A stretch of DNA of 64,000 bases from Isoetes taiwanensis (Eukaryota > Streptophyta > Lycopodiopsida > Isoetales > Isoetaceae), in assembly GCA_021234155.1 (NCBI GenBank), contig JAJEKV010000071.1, forward strand, positions 6,198,236 to 6,262,235. The letters are read 5' to 3'. How positions within the stretch are numbered: the stretch's first letter is position 1; each line of letters begins with the position of its first letter. The position numbers were made by a program, and so were the translations under genes. The notes beneath the pieces are model-generated. The model worked only from the letters and a program-made list of their open reading frames with translations. It made no database searches and was not told where the DNA came from. Shown here one piece after another: positions 12,501-23,359 of the stretch.

Positions 12501-12949
12501 CGGGCAGGCCAACTAAAACGGTCATACTACTTTACAAATTATATCTGAGCAGTTAATCACGAAGCGGGACAATTTAACACTGGGAAGGACATTTATTATG
12601 TAGATGCAAATACAAGTCACGGCCGAGAAATGAGCAGCTAAAGAAATGATAGGCGAAGTGTCGTGACTATAGAAATTCAAGTCTTTGCTACATAAATCTT
12701 GGGCAGGGTATAGGCGGAAGATCTGAGCAAATCGATGCATCTGAGCAATAAACAATGAATGAATAACACACAAAATGATGACAATACTGACCTTGAGCAT
12801 CGTCTCGCGGCCTACCGAGTTTGGGGCAACCACGACCTTTGGGCGGCATCTACGCGATGATCTTGAGTGCCTCGGAGTTCTGGCGCCTCAGCGGAGTTCT
12901 TGAAAAGTCTCGGAGCAAGTCGACAATCAAAACCAAGAAATGGAATTCA

Positions 12950-13145
12950 AAACTTTATATAGATTTCCATAAGGTGATTAGGTCGACTTTCGATCGATGA
13001 CTTTCATTCGGACCGACTTTTGATCGGCGGTCCGATAGAAGCGCCCGGTTATTAAAATTTCGCTGGATCGACTTTTAATCGGCGGTCCGATAGAAGGGGC
13101 GGATATTTAAATTTCATGGATCGACTTTTAATCGACGGTTAGCAA
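12950..13145 (+). repeat. Tandem repeat, about 62 bp, about 3 units
   Basis: Units contain 'gatcgacttttaatcggcgg' followed by 'tccgatagaag' and an AT-rich 'attTaaatttc' tail. They begin near 12,980, 13,060 and 13,120 and diverge at the outer edges. 'GATCGACTTTTAATCG' is partly self-complementary. There is no coding signal. Confidence 0.6.
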
Positions 13146-13149
13146 TCTT

Positions 13150-14280
13150 CACGATTGGGCCTAATGGGCCCGGGGCCGATCGTACGAAAGCGATAAATGG
13201 CTCTCGACCGCCCGTATTAATCAAATCCCATAATTAGATTTCACTCAGCGGCTAGAAAAGCAGTACAATTAACGGATAATTTGAAACTACCACCCTTTCT
13301 TGTCATTCGAACTCGAAAGAACTTGGAAGAACAGGAAGAACTCGAAAAAGAACTTGGAAGAACTAGGAAGAAGCCGCTACCGCGATGATGTCGGCGCCTT
13401 CATGTAAGTTCATCTACTCTTCGAGAACCCAAGCTCCAAATTAATCCCATGATCTTGCGACATTGAGCGGCGTTGGAGAAGAATGCTACATCTTGGCGAT
13501 TTAATTTGAAGAGGAGGGTGGGAAATTGCAAGATAGAATCGGTCGATCGAGGAAGCAACCGCCATGGAGTTCCTCTTGGAAATGATCATGTGAAGATTCT
13601 AGTAACGATTGCCATTTCAGCGGCGAAGCATTACCCAGAAGGCATCCTGATGGAGACACAGTGGGTGAAAGCATCGGAACCTTTGTTGCATGGCCAGTAA
13701 TTCGCTTAAAGAAGGTGAGTTTCATTTTCTTGAAAGACATAGAGGAAGATTGAGTGCTAATACTAAAATGCACAAGCTGATTACGTCATATGTATGAAAT
13801 TGAGGCGGCTTGCATGCGGAGACCATTCATTCAATATTGCAAAACTATAAGGCCCAGGACCGGAGCATTCGGGATGGGATATTATTTAAAGAACACGCAT
13901 TCTTTACATTGTTTTAATTACATCTGTGTGTTATTCATCTATGTGTCATTCATCTGTGTGTTGTTCCTCAGTAGTCTCAAATGCTGGCAAAGTAGATGGT
14001 GCAGCTATTGGGATATTACCCAAAATGGCTTCGAGGTCTGCAACTCTAATTATCAGCTTAGCATTCTCCATTTCAAGCCCCTCAAGAGCACGACACTACT
14101 CATTGAATAAGCTTATGCTTGTAGCCTATCTGGCACAGGAGGAACTTCAATTGAATACATTATGTTTTGTTGAATCTGGCGCCCGGTAGCGAATTCATAA
14201 ATCATGTAAGTTAGAGAAAAACAAATTAGTGATTTGCGCCATGAGCTTGAATTTAAATGCCATGCGTGTATCGTGTTGTA
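13150..14280. other. No recognised gene
   Basis: Contains runs of 'aactcgaaagaacttggaag' phrases near 13,310-13,370 (a short imperfect repeat) and overlapping frames of 75-106 codons at 13,473-14,110. None of these resembles a known family. Confidence 0.4.
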
Positions 14281-14284
14281 CTTT

Positions 14285-14585
14285 TAAAGCGATGCTTGTA
14301 ATTTCTTCAAAAGTCATGCGTAATTCTTAATTTTGAGAGAGAGATGAAGTGAGATCGCGCCCGGTGAAATATGTTTGTGCAAAATGTTTACATTCTCTGC
14401 GAGGGTCCAATACGCTGGCGTGGCGCATAAAGCTAATTCGCGTATGCAATTCCCGGCGTATTGACAGGCTTTGACAATTTAAACATTTTGCACACAAACA
14501 TATTCGGCGCTATTGATCTCACTCTCTCAAATTAAGAATGAAAGAGGCGGATTCAAAGCAACTTGAAGAAATTACGGTTATGCTT
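14285..14585. repeat. Foldback (inverted repeat) element, MITE-like
   Basis: The left arm at about 14,325-14,389 (cttaattttgagagag... ending tttgtgcaaaatgttt) is the imperfect reverse complement of 14,480-14,535 (aaacattttgcacacaaaca... ending ctcaaattaag). Weaker pairing continues outward through 'taatttcttcaa' (left) and 'ttgaagaaatta' (right). The loop is about 90 bp. Arm plus loop size fits a MITE or foldback element. Target-site duplications were not identified. Confidence 0.65.
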
Positions 14586-14816
14586 TCAAGTTAGAGTTGA
14601 CACTAAAAGAAACATATTGCGGTCGATAAATCCTTGTATTGCCATTGAAAATTTTTACATAAGGCCTTTTATTAGAGTTGCGGAATTCAAAAAACCTGCT
14701 TGAGAAATTACGGTTCGCTTTTCAAGTTAGAGTAGAAACTAAAGAAACATATTACGTCAGTAAATCCTTGTATTGCCATTGAAAAAAGTTTACATAAGGC
14801 CTTTTATTAGAGTTGC
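14555..14816 (+). repeat. Tandem duplication, about 130 bp, 2 units
   Basis: Each unit contains 'gaaattacggtt', 'tttcaagttagagt', 'aaagaaacatatt', 'taaatccttgtattgccat' and 'acataaggccttttattag'. Units start near 14,565 and 14,700. Unit 1 overlaps the outer right arm of the foldback, so the duplication may have arisen from its edge. Confidence 0.75.
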
Positions 14817-14904
14817 CCAGCTCCGTGTTACAAAATTACAGAAGTTCTAGGCAGTTTAAGGAGATGCCTAGCTCCATTCATAATCCTCATAACCAAAAAC
14901 TAAA

Positions 14905-15135
14905 TAACAAAAACAAAAAAAAAAAATTCAGCCCTCTACCTCCTCCTCCTCTTCCTCCTCCTCTTCTTCCTCGAGCTTTCATCACGCCATCTTCGTCGGG
15001 GATGTCTTGGCCGACATCTTAGGTCTTGGGAGGAGGAGAGGGCGTCCATAATCGGCTGCTTTTTTTCTTCTTCTAATTCTTCCCGCCATTCTTCATGCTT
15101 CCTCCATTTCTTCTTCTTTTTCAATCTAGTTCTCC
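14905..15135. repeat. Low-complexity poly(A) and CCT/CTT tract
   Basis: A run of A near 14,915 is followed by a pyrimidine-rich tract of CCT and CTT triplets (14,935-14,980, then 15,060-15,130). The 72-codon Lys/Arg frame on the opposite strand is a product of this composition. Confidence 0.8.
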
Positions 15136-15149
15136 ATCTCCTCATCTGA

Positions 15150-16530
15150 ATCAAAGGGGGTATGGGGGACTCGGGGCTCTTTGGTCTTTGGTGCTCGGAT
15201 AATCTTTTCGGTGAAGCTTGCCCACGAAGAAATAACTCCTCGCATAATTATCGGTTTTGGGTGCGAGGAACACACCACCATGACATCTGCGGGAGGGGGG
15301 AATGGATTTCTTTATCAATTTTTTTATTTGCCTCTTCGCCTCTCGGATGAGTCCGTGGCTTGAGGTTGCCCTTAAGCCCAAATTTTGATAGGTGTAATTT
15401 AGAATATAAAGGTGAATCTTAGCTTTTTTGGTTAGTTATGGCTTAATTTTTTCCGAGCCTCGATAAAAAGTTATAGCAACCTTGGCGAATCTTTCCTTCG
15501 TCGAGCGATGGAATATATGCTTTTTGCCCAAGTAAAATTTGGGTTTGCAATTTATATCTCTTAAGTCCCTACACACAATTGTAAGACATAATGAATACAC
15601 ATGCATGTTACTCCACATTGGTGTATATATCTTCACAAGAGAAAGGTCAAGCTATTTATCGTCAACAACAAAAACGTAAATCACAGCTATCTACTGGAAC
15701 CCCAAGGCATTAATTTTTATATCAATTGCCTTCAACATCCATAATGCAATTGAGCAATAAAATGCTTAGATCATGCAGTTTCTACATCGAGATAATTAGT
15801 CATTAGAAAAACAAATAATACCAAATCCAACAATTGGTGCTTATGCGAGATCTTAAGTTTTCGAATAGATGCCTGAACCCTAGATTTGTACCACAAAATC
15901 TAACCTCCGTCGTCGTCACCAATCTAAAAAGTTTGATGTAAGGATATTTGTGGAAACAATTGAATTGAATTGTGGAAACAATTGTTATATATTGAATTGA
16001 ATATGTTTGTGGCAGACGTAAGGGCCAGGATACTGCAAAATACAAAAAATCGAAACATGTTATTTGGGATCATGGAAATTTCCTATTTGCTATTCTTATA
16101 TAGCAAAAAATCAATCGAATAGTTAAAGCATTTGGGTTCGGCTTAAAGTCTTAGTCTCAACGTTTTTCCAAAGCCTGGATTGCTTAAATAACATACGAGA
16201 AACAACTAGTCGGATGAGTCGGATCTATTAAATCGACCAGTATTTGGCTTTTTGCAATAATGTTATGTCGTAATTCCTGGATTTGGATCCAGCCCTAGAT
16301 CGGACGGCCACAGATGGCCTAACCAGATCGAAGGGTCCAAACAAAGCCCCTTTTTTTAAATATAATCTCTTTTTCGATGGTCCAAATGCCCTTTATTCTG
16401 CGAAGCCCTTCCGAGTCTGACGGCCATGACCACATCAGCCTGTAAACACGTTTTTTCCTTGCCCTAGCTACCGCTGTGAGCACAGCAACCCAGGCCTTGA
16501 TCGATTCATGTAGTTGCCCCATGGCCGTTT
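15150..16530. other. No recognised gene
   Basis: AT-rich. Frames of 60-80 codons exist on both strands without a family match. Near 16,280-16,350 there is a 'cctagatcggacggccacagatgg' type phrase, similar in style to phrases near 23,200 and 53,100 ('ggaccgt...gccatc...gatc'), so an old dispersed repeat may be present. Confidence 0.4.
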
Positions 16531-16534
16531 TTGC

Positions 16535-16632
16535 TTGCAGGATTTTCCGGAGGAGAAGCAAGCGACTTCATGCCTTTTTTAGCTTGGCTTTTCAGGATTT
16601 CTCGCCAGAGAAGCAAGTTGCTTCATGCCTGT
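16535..16632 (+). repeat. Tandem duplication, about 47 bp
   Basis: 'gcaggattttccggaggaga' followed by 'agcaagcgacttcatgcc' recurs as 'tcaggatttctcgccagaga' followed by 'agcaagttgcttcatgcc'. A third partial match ('ttccggaggagagac') lies at about 16,655. Confidence 0.65.
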
Positions 16633-17369
16633 CATTGGCTTTGAGGTAGATATTCCGGAGGAGAGACAAACTGATAATGAGGGTTCATCTCTCAAAACCT
16701 CTGTTCATGGTTCTAGAAAGCAGGATTCTGGAATGCGTGGTTTCTGGCTTCTTATTATAAGTATAAAATGGCATGATGCCATGTCCAGCACTTGGCATGG
16801 ATATATTCTGCCGAAGTCTTCTACAGTGCAAGGCCTTATATTTAGCGAGATCATGTAATACAGATTCATGGCTACTATCTCTGGAACCTCGATTGGGTAT
16901 CTTCTGAATCCAGACTCCTGATTTTCGTTTGGGTTTTGTTGAAGAAAACAGTGTCGTTTCTTAGTGGGGCATTGTCTGGATAAACTGGAGTTGGGGAAGT
17001 ATATGCTCCTTCGTATCTCAGAATTGCCGCTGGTGGTATAGGCTCCCTGTCTCTCAAAGGCGGAAACCACTATGTAATATTGGCCTATTGGGGTTGATCT
17101 GCAGTGACTAAGAAAGTGTATGTCTGGCTTGGATGGATCTGAGATGAGGTATTTTTAATTTGCTTTGTGTAGGATGCATCAATTTCTACCACTGTTAGAC
17201 TGTAATTTGCTATCGTGATAAAGAGATTTGGAAGCTTTTCTTTGTTAGGTTGAAGCAACTAACGCTGCATTTTCTTATAACAAAAGCAGCAAAACAAACC
17301 AAACCAGCAAACCACCAGGCCAGCAAATCACCAGGCCAGCAAATCACCAGCAAACGTGTAGAACAGCAG
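16633..17369. other. No recognised gene; short tandem phrase at 17,285-17,352
   Basis: The 121-codon minus-strand frame (17,070-16,705) and the 77-codon plus frame (16,625-16,858) overlap each other and match nothing I know. At 17,285-17,352 the phrase 'ccaggccagcaaatcac' and its variants repeat three to four times just outside the large inverted repeat. Confidence 0.4.
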
Positions 17370-18180
17370 CATGTGCATAGTTTTTTCTTCTGCTTCGTGT
17401 GAAGGTAAATACAATCTCTTCTGGCATTATAGCATGTCGATGTAAATATGCAAAAGTGTAGGTTCAGGGATCTTATTTAGGAGATGGAAACTGGCCATGG
17501 AATTGTCATTAGTGTTTGGTTGATTTGCAGGTCTGTCCATCCAAAAGTGCTACAAACCAGTTATGTTGTTTCAAGAGAAATTGACGTCTACATTTTGCTG
17601 AATAATCCATGTTTGAACTATAAATAAAGCTATCTGAATAATCCATGTTTGAACTATAAATAAAGCTATCGGAGTTTAACTATTGTGCGTTTGCTTTCCA
17701 ATTGAAATAAGTTTCTGCCTGTTGTGCTACATCAATAATGCAAACATAATAATATGCATGTGTTTTTAGGATGCACATCATTAGTGTGGGTTGCTTTGCA
17801 GGTCTGTCCATCCAAAAGCGGTACAAACCAATTGTGTTGTTTCAAAAGAAATTGACGTCTACATTAAATTGACGCCTACATTTGCTGAGTAATTCATGTT
17901 TGAACTGGAAAAAAAAAGCTATTCTGAATCTAAATCCGAAGCTGCAAATTGGGGTAAGCTTTGCTTTGCTTTTTAATTTGTTTTTGAACAGCTAAGCTAG
18001 GGCTTGAATAGGACAATTTTCTCTACTGTTGTGGTACAACATTTAACCTCTAGACGTTTCTCTTTTTCAGGATTGCATCATTTAGTCTGGTTGAATACCT
18101 CATAGAAATTGCACTATGATCTTGAAAAATAGAAGTTTGTGCGTTTGGCACAAGCCAGTCTATGTCTACTGCCACATAAG
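17370..18180 (+). repeat. Large inverted repeat, left arm
   Basis: This arm is the imperfect reverse complement of 21,421-22,258. Landmarks in order: catgtgcatagtttttt, 'gaaggtaaatacaatctctt', 'gatcttatttaggagatgga', 'ccatggaattgtcattagtg', 'ccatccaaaagtgctacaaa', 'aaattgacgtctacat', 'ggacaattttctctactgtt', 'gaaattgcactatgatctt' and 'tggcacaagccagtc'. All reappear inverted and in reverse order on the other side. The arm also carries an internal duplication (17,525-17,670 versus 17,800-17,935) and a 36-bp direct duplication at 17,602-17,674. Confidence 0.85.
17602..17674 (+). repeat. 36-bp perfect tandem duplication inside the left arm
   Basis: 'ctgaataatccatgtttgaa' plus 'ctataaataaagctat' occurs twice back to back. 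The right arm of the inverted repeat has only one equivalent ('ttcaaacatggattattcaa'), so this duplication came after the arms formed, or was lost on the right. Confidence 0.85.
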
Positions 18181-21100
18181 TTCAATACAAAAGAAATTCC
18201 TACTTATATCATCCAGCAAAAGGTCATGGAAGTAAAAAATTTGAGATTCCTGTAACATTATGGATATTTATGCACATCCAATAGTATTTGAATTGTACTC
18301 TTCATTCTTTATAATACATTCCATCTTGCAGTTATTGTTAGTTCTTACAAGGCAATATAACCATGCCCAAAGTGTGACTCAAATGTGGATCTGATTGTTC
18401 AGTTGGTTGCATCACTTATTGTACAGGTACTTATTGGAAGCTTGATACACTTATTGTACTTTTGGAATTCTTTATTCGATTCGAATGTTGGCTGAATTGC
18501 CAATGCAAAACCAAATTTAAGAACATTGATGGTGTTATTTGAAATGCCATGGTGAAATGGCAAAATAGAAAAGCATTATCATAGATAATAAATAATAACA
18601 CCTTACAAAATACTTTGCATGCATAAGCAACATCCGAAGTCGTATATTTTTCTTGCATGCATAAGCAACATCTGAAGTCTTATCCGATTATGTACAAAGC
18701 TTACACAAACTAAAAGCGGTACAAAAATACTAATGGACTAAATTATTGCCCAAAGCTACGTGAGAGCAAAGAACCCTTGCTATGTGAGAGCAAACAACCC
18801 TTGACATTTTAAATGTTGGGTCAACTCTAATATTATAATTTTTGCATTTAAAAGGACATTTAAAATGTACAAGCTTGAGATCATATACCTAGGCCACAAG
18901 GTTACATAGGAAATTGTTTCTCCTTATGCCATTACGATTGGTAAGGGCTTGAAGAGTTTGTCATGGTCCGTAATGGTTCGCTTTTATCATTTGCGGCCAT
19001 AATATTTACATGCCCCCAACTTATGCCCAAAGAATTGCTGGCACCTTTACTAGTCAAATAAGAATATTTTCCCGCAATAATTAGAACCTTCAACTTTTTT
19101 TAACTTCAAAATGCCGCTTGCTTTTGGGAAAGCCGGTTGCTTATGCACATGCACCGGAGAATTATCTCGAGACATCAAATATAACGTGATTTCAACACGG
19201 AGAAATCTATGCCATGATTAATTTATAGACCGATCCTAATAGATAACGGGGAAATTATCAGACAACAACATTGCATGCTTGTCAAAACACTTCCAAATTT
19301 TAAAAATCGACTGGTTCATAACATGTTGTCCTTTGCATGTCCTATCGAGAATCTATCCGAAATATGTTGAACTCTTATCATGCTCTTATCATTTTAAAAT
19401 ATCATTGTCAATAAACTACCAAATTTCGGATAATGATAACTACTAGATGTCAATGAACTATCATTGTTCTTATCATCTTTCAACTACCCGACTTCTAAAA
19501 CCTATCTGCAGAGATGCTTCTCTTGTTTCATTTTGCACTCCATCCATCCGAAACTTGAGGCACTACAAAATAAAGAAGACTACTAGAGCATCCTTGAGTT
19601 TTTAACACATGATTGATTTTTCTTCTATCTTTTGAATCCCATAATGCTAATGCCCGCTCATATGGAAAGTCATTCACCGAATAGGTGCAAGTATATGCAC
19701 GAGCGGATGTCTAAACTTTTGTTCAACCTATTATGTACTTTATTCTTGAGGTAGCCCATGATGCTAAAAGTTCTCTGCGTCTTCCACCGAACCTAAAATC
19801 ATTGTCGGCAAAGAATAACAAGCCTAAAATATTTCGCATAACGATCTTGAAGCACTTGGCTGCTACTAAGCCATACCCATAATCTTGTAATAGCACCAAA
19901 TTCTTTGGGATCTTTTGAGCTCACCGCATTGAGACCACATGGTTTCTCCAGAATCATCGCGATTGTTCCAAAGAAAAGCGCCACCATCTATTGCACCATT
20001 CAAGCTACTCTTGCCTACACCTAGAGAAAACAGTTTTAGAAAAATGGCCTTTCAAAGTATGTACCTTATTTCAAATCCTTTTGTACCACTTCTGCGGCTT
20101 TATACGATCCAACATGTGGATACACAATGGACATTGCATCCAATAATTCATCTCTTGAAAACGTTACGCTATTTACGCTTTCAAAGTAGTAGCTATCTTT
20201 TTTTGAGATTTTGCCTCACGGTTAAAATGATCTCTCGGAAATGCATCTTTAGTGACGAGGCGATACAAGACAAGACGCCTTGAATTCTTCGTTTTTTCAT
20301 TATACATCTACATACACATAGTGAAACTTTAGTAAACAAATGAACAACAAAATGAATGATAAATAAATGCATACACCGCTTTCTGGAGGATGTGGAATAG
20401 ACAACCAAGACTAATACGGAATGCACTTTTCATGCATATTTTATCCGCAAGATCAACTTCCAAAATGCTTTTGTTGCTACCAATGTCAATTAAATTGTTC
20501 CATATCACAAACTTCTCCTTATCACTAGTAATGGTGCCCGGCGTTCTTTGGGCAAATGTTGGGAACCTGTCAAGGATATGTGGTCTTTATCGATATGAAG
20601 TCATTTCTCACACATGCAAACTTATTAACAATTTGCTATCTTCAAAGCCAGTCTTCGTTATCCCTGCTTCTACTTCCATCATCCACTCTTCAAAATAAAT
20701 AACGGAATGCCTATGATTAAAAACCTTATGAATAGCAAACTGCAATGTGCTCGCTAGCTTCCACAATAATCTGAAGCTTGGCGTTGTAGCGTGACGGATC
20801 GGCTCCTGTAACGGGTTGCTCGAACAAAAGAAAGGAAAAAGAAAAGGGCAAGATGACCATGGACTATCTGAACCGTCGAAATAACTTGTAAGCCAAATCT
20901 AGGCCATCTATATATTTTATGCTTGACAAAAAAGAGCATAAGTAGGTGTGTCTTACTCATAGCAAGGGTGCCTAGCAAAAACTTAAATGGCGAGATAAGT
21001 TGGCGTATTTATTATTGGGCTAAAGTTGAAAACTTGTAACTGAATTTTTGCGTGCATTCTACTTTAGACCGTTGAGAATTAGTTAGCGTTGGGCTAAAGT

Positions 21101-21420
21101 TGAAAACTTGTAACTAAATTTTTGTGTGAATTCTGCTATAGAATTTTAAGAATTATGTGTATGTCCCCAAATGTCAAAGTTTACATTTTAGCATATGAAT
21201 TGTATGTTTGAACTATGGAATTGCATCCCTCTTGCATTGAAGAAATTTAATGGCTAGATAAGATAGATTGAGAAAGTGAAGAAATTTAATGGCTATATAA
21301 GATGATTCAGAAAGAAGTTATTGATGCATTGTAGAGGTCAATTGGTAACTTGTTAGATTGATTTATGGCTTTTCCTGCTCACTATGCTTTCCTAAATAAT
21401 CTGACATGGTCTATTTCTAT
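18181..21420. other. Spacer of the large inverted repeat
   Basis: About 3.2 kb without a confidently recognised gene. It holds small direct duplications: 'gcatgcataagcaacatc' twice at about 18,617-18,680; 'gggctaaagttgaaaacttg' twice at 21,017-21,120 (period about 72 bp); and 'gaagaaatttaatggcta' twice at 21,238-21,300. Minus-strand frames at 19.5-20.4 kb vaguely recall a hAT C-terminus but are too weak to call. Confidence 0.45.
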
Positions 21421-22258
21421 GGTTATGTGGCAGTGGACTGGCTTGTGCCAAATGTATAAACTGCTATTTTTCGAAGATCATAGTGCAATTTCTATGAGGT
21501 ATTCAATCAGATCAATTGATGCAATCCTGAAAAGATAAACGTCTGGAGGTTAAATGTTGTACGACAACAGTAGAGAAAATTGTCCTATTCAAGCCCTAGC
21601 TTAGCTGTTCAAAAACAAATTAATAAGCAAAGCAAAGCTTAAATTTGCGCCCGATTTAGATTCGAATAGTTTTTTTCCGGTTCAAACATGGATTATTCAA
21701 AGAAATGTAGGTGTCAATTTAATGTAGACGTCAATTTCTTTTGAAATAACATAACCGGGTTTGTACCACTTTTGATGGACAGACACAAAAGCAACCCACA
21801 CTAATGATGTGCATCTTAAAAACACATGCATATTATTCATGCGCATTATTGATGTAACAACAAAGTGTAAAACTTATTTCAATTGGAAAGTAAACGCACA
21901 ATAGTTAAACCACGATAGCCTTACTTGTAGTTCAAACATGGATTATTCAAAGAAATGTAGACGTCAATTTCTTTTTGAAACAACATAGCGGTTTGTAGCA
22001 CTTTTGGATGGGCGGACACGCAAATCAACCAAACACTAATGACAATTCCATGGCGATTTCCATCTCCTAAATAAGATCCCTAAACCCACACTTTTTGCAT
22101 ACTTACATCGACATAATATAATACCAGAAGAGATTGTATTTACCTTCACACGAAGCGGAAGAAAAACTATGCACATGGCCTACTTACATCGACATAATAT
22201 AATACCGTAAGAGATTGTATTTACCTTCACACGGGCGTAAGAAAAAACTATGCACATG
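21421..22258 (-). repeat. Large inverted repeat, right arm
   Basis: Reverse complement of 17,370-18,180, from 'ggttatgtggcagtggactg' (inner edge) to 'actatgcacatggcc' (outer edge). The outer 80 bp is tandemly duplicated here: 'tacttacatcgacataatat' starts at 22,100 and again at 22,181. At several places where the left arm has CAG or CTG, this arm has a CG-containing variant (for example left 'tgcaggtctgtcc', right equivalent 'tgcgtgtccgccc'). Confidence 0.85.
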
Positions 22259-23090
22259 GCCTCCCAGTTACCAAAGTCGCATTGTTCCATTATTAGTGAA
22301 AGGGGGCATTAAACCGGCCTTTGTAAGTCATAACAATGCCTCCTCAAGGCAAATTCGTTTTGAGTTGGCTGCATGAAATGACAAAATTTGATATGTTAAT
22401 GCAACAGTCACAAATGCTTATAACAGAAAATCCATACCCAATATGACGTGAATCCATTAAATACCTAACTATTCCAGATACCTATCTATGCAAGCTGCGA
22501 TGAGACCCCGTCTTTGTTGAATGTTGGCTATCAATTCGGACCATGTGTAAAAGCCTCCCCATTCAAACCAATGCTTGTAATCGATTAGAACCCTAGTTTT
22601 CGATTGTTGAGCATGACCACATGATACAAAGCTATTGTTGTGCAAATCCGGCAAAGACCACCAACAAAAATAAAAATATTCATCGTGAGGTCGGTGATGA
22701 GAGCTTTGGTGAGCCACCTGATCCTCCTTAACCTTATCGATTCTCTCTAACTCTAGCGACACCATAGCAATAGCAATATGATGATTAGAATTAGAACCCG
22801 AGCCGCTCCACAAAACACTAACCCGTGGGATCCATTTGTCGATTTAGGGCATGGGTAGGAAGTGAAGATCCCGGGCACATCGGCCGAGCAAGCGGGGATG
22901 CCATCATCTGTTGAAGCAACCATCGGCGCCAAAGAAAAGCCCCTAGACATCGGGATGCCATCCTTTGTTGAAGCCTATGGTCGATCTTAAAGCCCCCTTT
23001 TTTTCCAAAGAATCGATCACGGATGGGTGAAATGAACATGGGTCCTTCGATCTAGGGCGGATAGTGCTTGGAAGCGGATCATGATACCGA
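22259..23090. other. No recognised gene
   Basis: A chain of minus-strand frames (23,039-22,469) includes a hydrophobic stretch (VLILIIILLLLW) that could be a membrane segment, but frames overlap and shift and no family was recognised. Confidence 0.35.
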
Positions 23091-23149
23091 GCTTTGCAAA
23101 CCTTGAAGAACCCTTAAATCGTGTTGCAATCTTGGCTATGCTGAAGAAC

Positions 23150-23345
23150 CCTAAATCGGTATAGCAAGAAGAAAAAGGGCTATCTGGACCGCCAAGTTTT
23201 TAATCGAATCTTGGCCATCGGATCTAGGGCGTGGTCCATTACTTGCCCCTAAATCGGTAGATAGCAGAAGAAAAGGGCTATCCGGACCGTCCAAGTTTTT
23301 AATCGAATCTTGGCCATCAGATCTAGGGCGTGGTCCATTACTTGC
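23150..23345 (+). repeat. Tandem duplication, about 113 bp, 2 units
   Basis: Each unit holds 'aagggctatc(t/c)ggaccg', 'aagtttttaatcgaatcttg', 'gccatc(g/a)gatctagggcg' and 'tggtccattacttgc'. The units start near 23,168 and 23,270. They sit at the 3' edge of the hAT-like remnant. A looser relative occurs near 20,850 ('actatctgaaccgtcg'). Confidence 0.8.
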
Positions 23346-23359
23346 ACTAAAACATTATA

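Noticed and set aside
14813-15154. Lys/Arg-rich and Pro-rich frames
   Set aside because: Direct products of the poly(A) and CCT/CTT low-complexity tract.
19500-20430. Possible hAT C-terminal (dimerisation) fragment on the minus strand, for example NKVHNRLNKSLD
   Set aside because: The resemblance needs repeated frame changes and lacks the Cys-Glu-Arg-Asn-Trp landmark; too weak to list.
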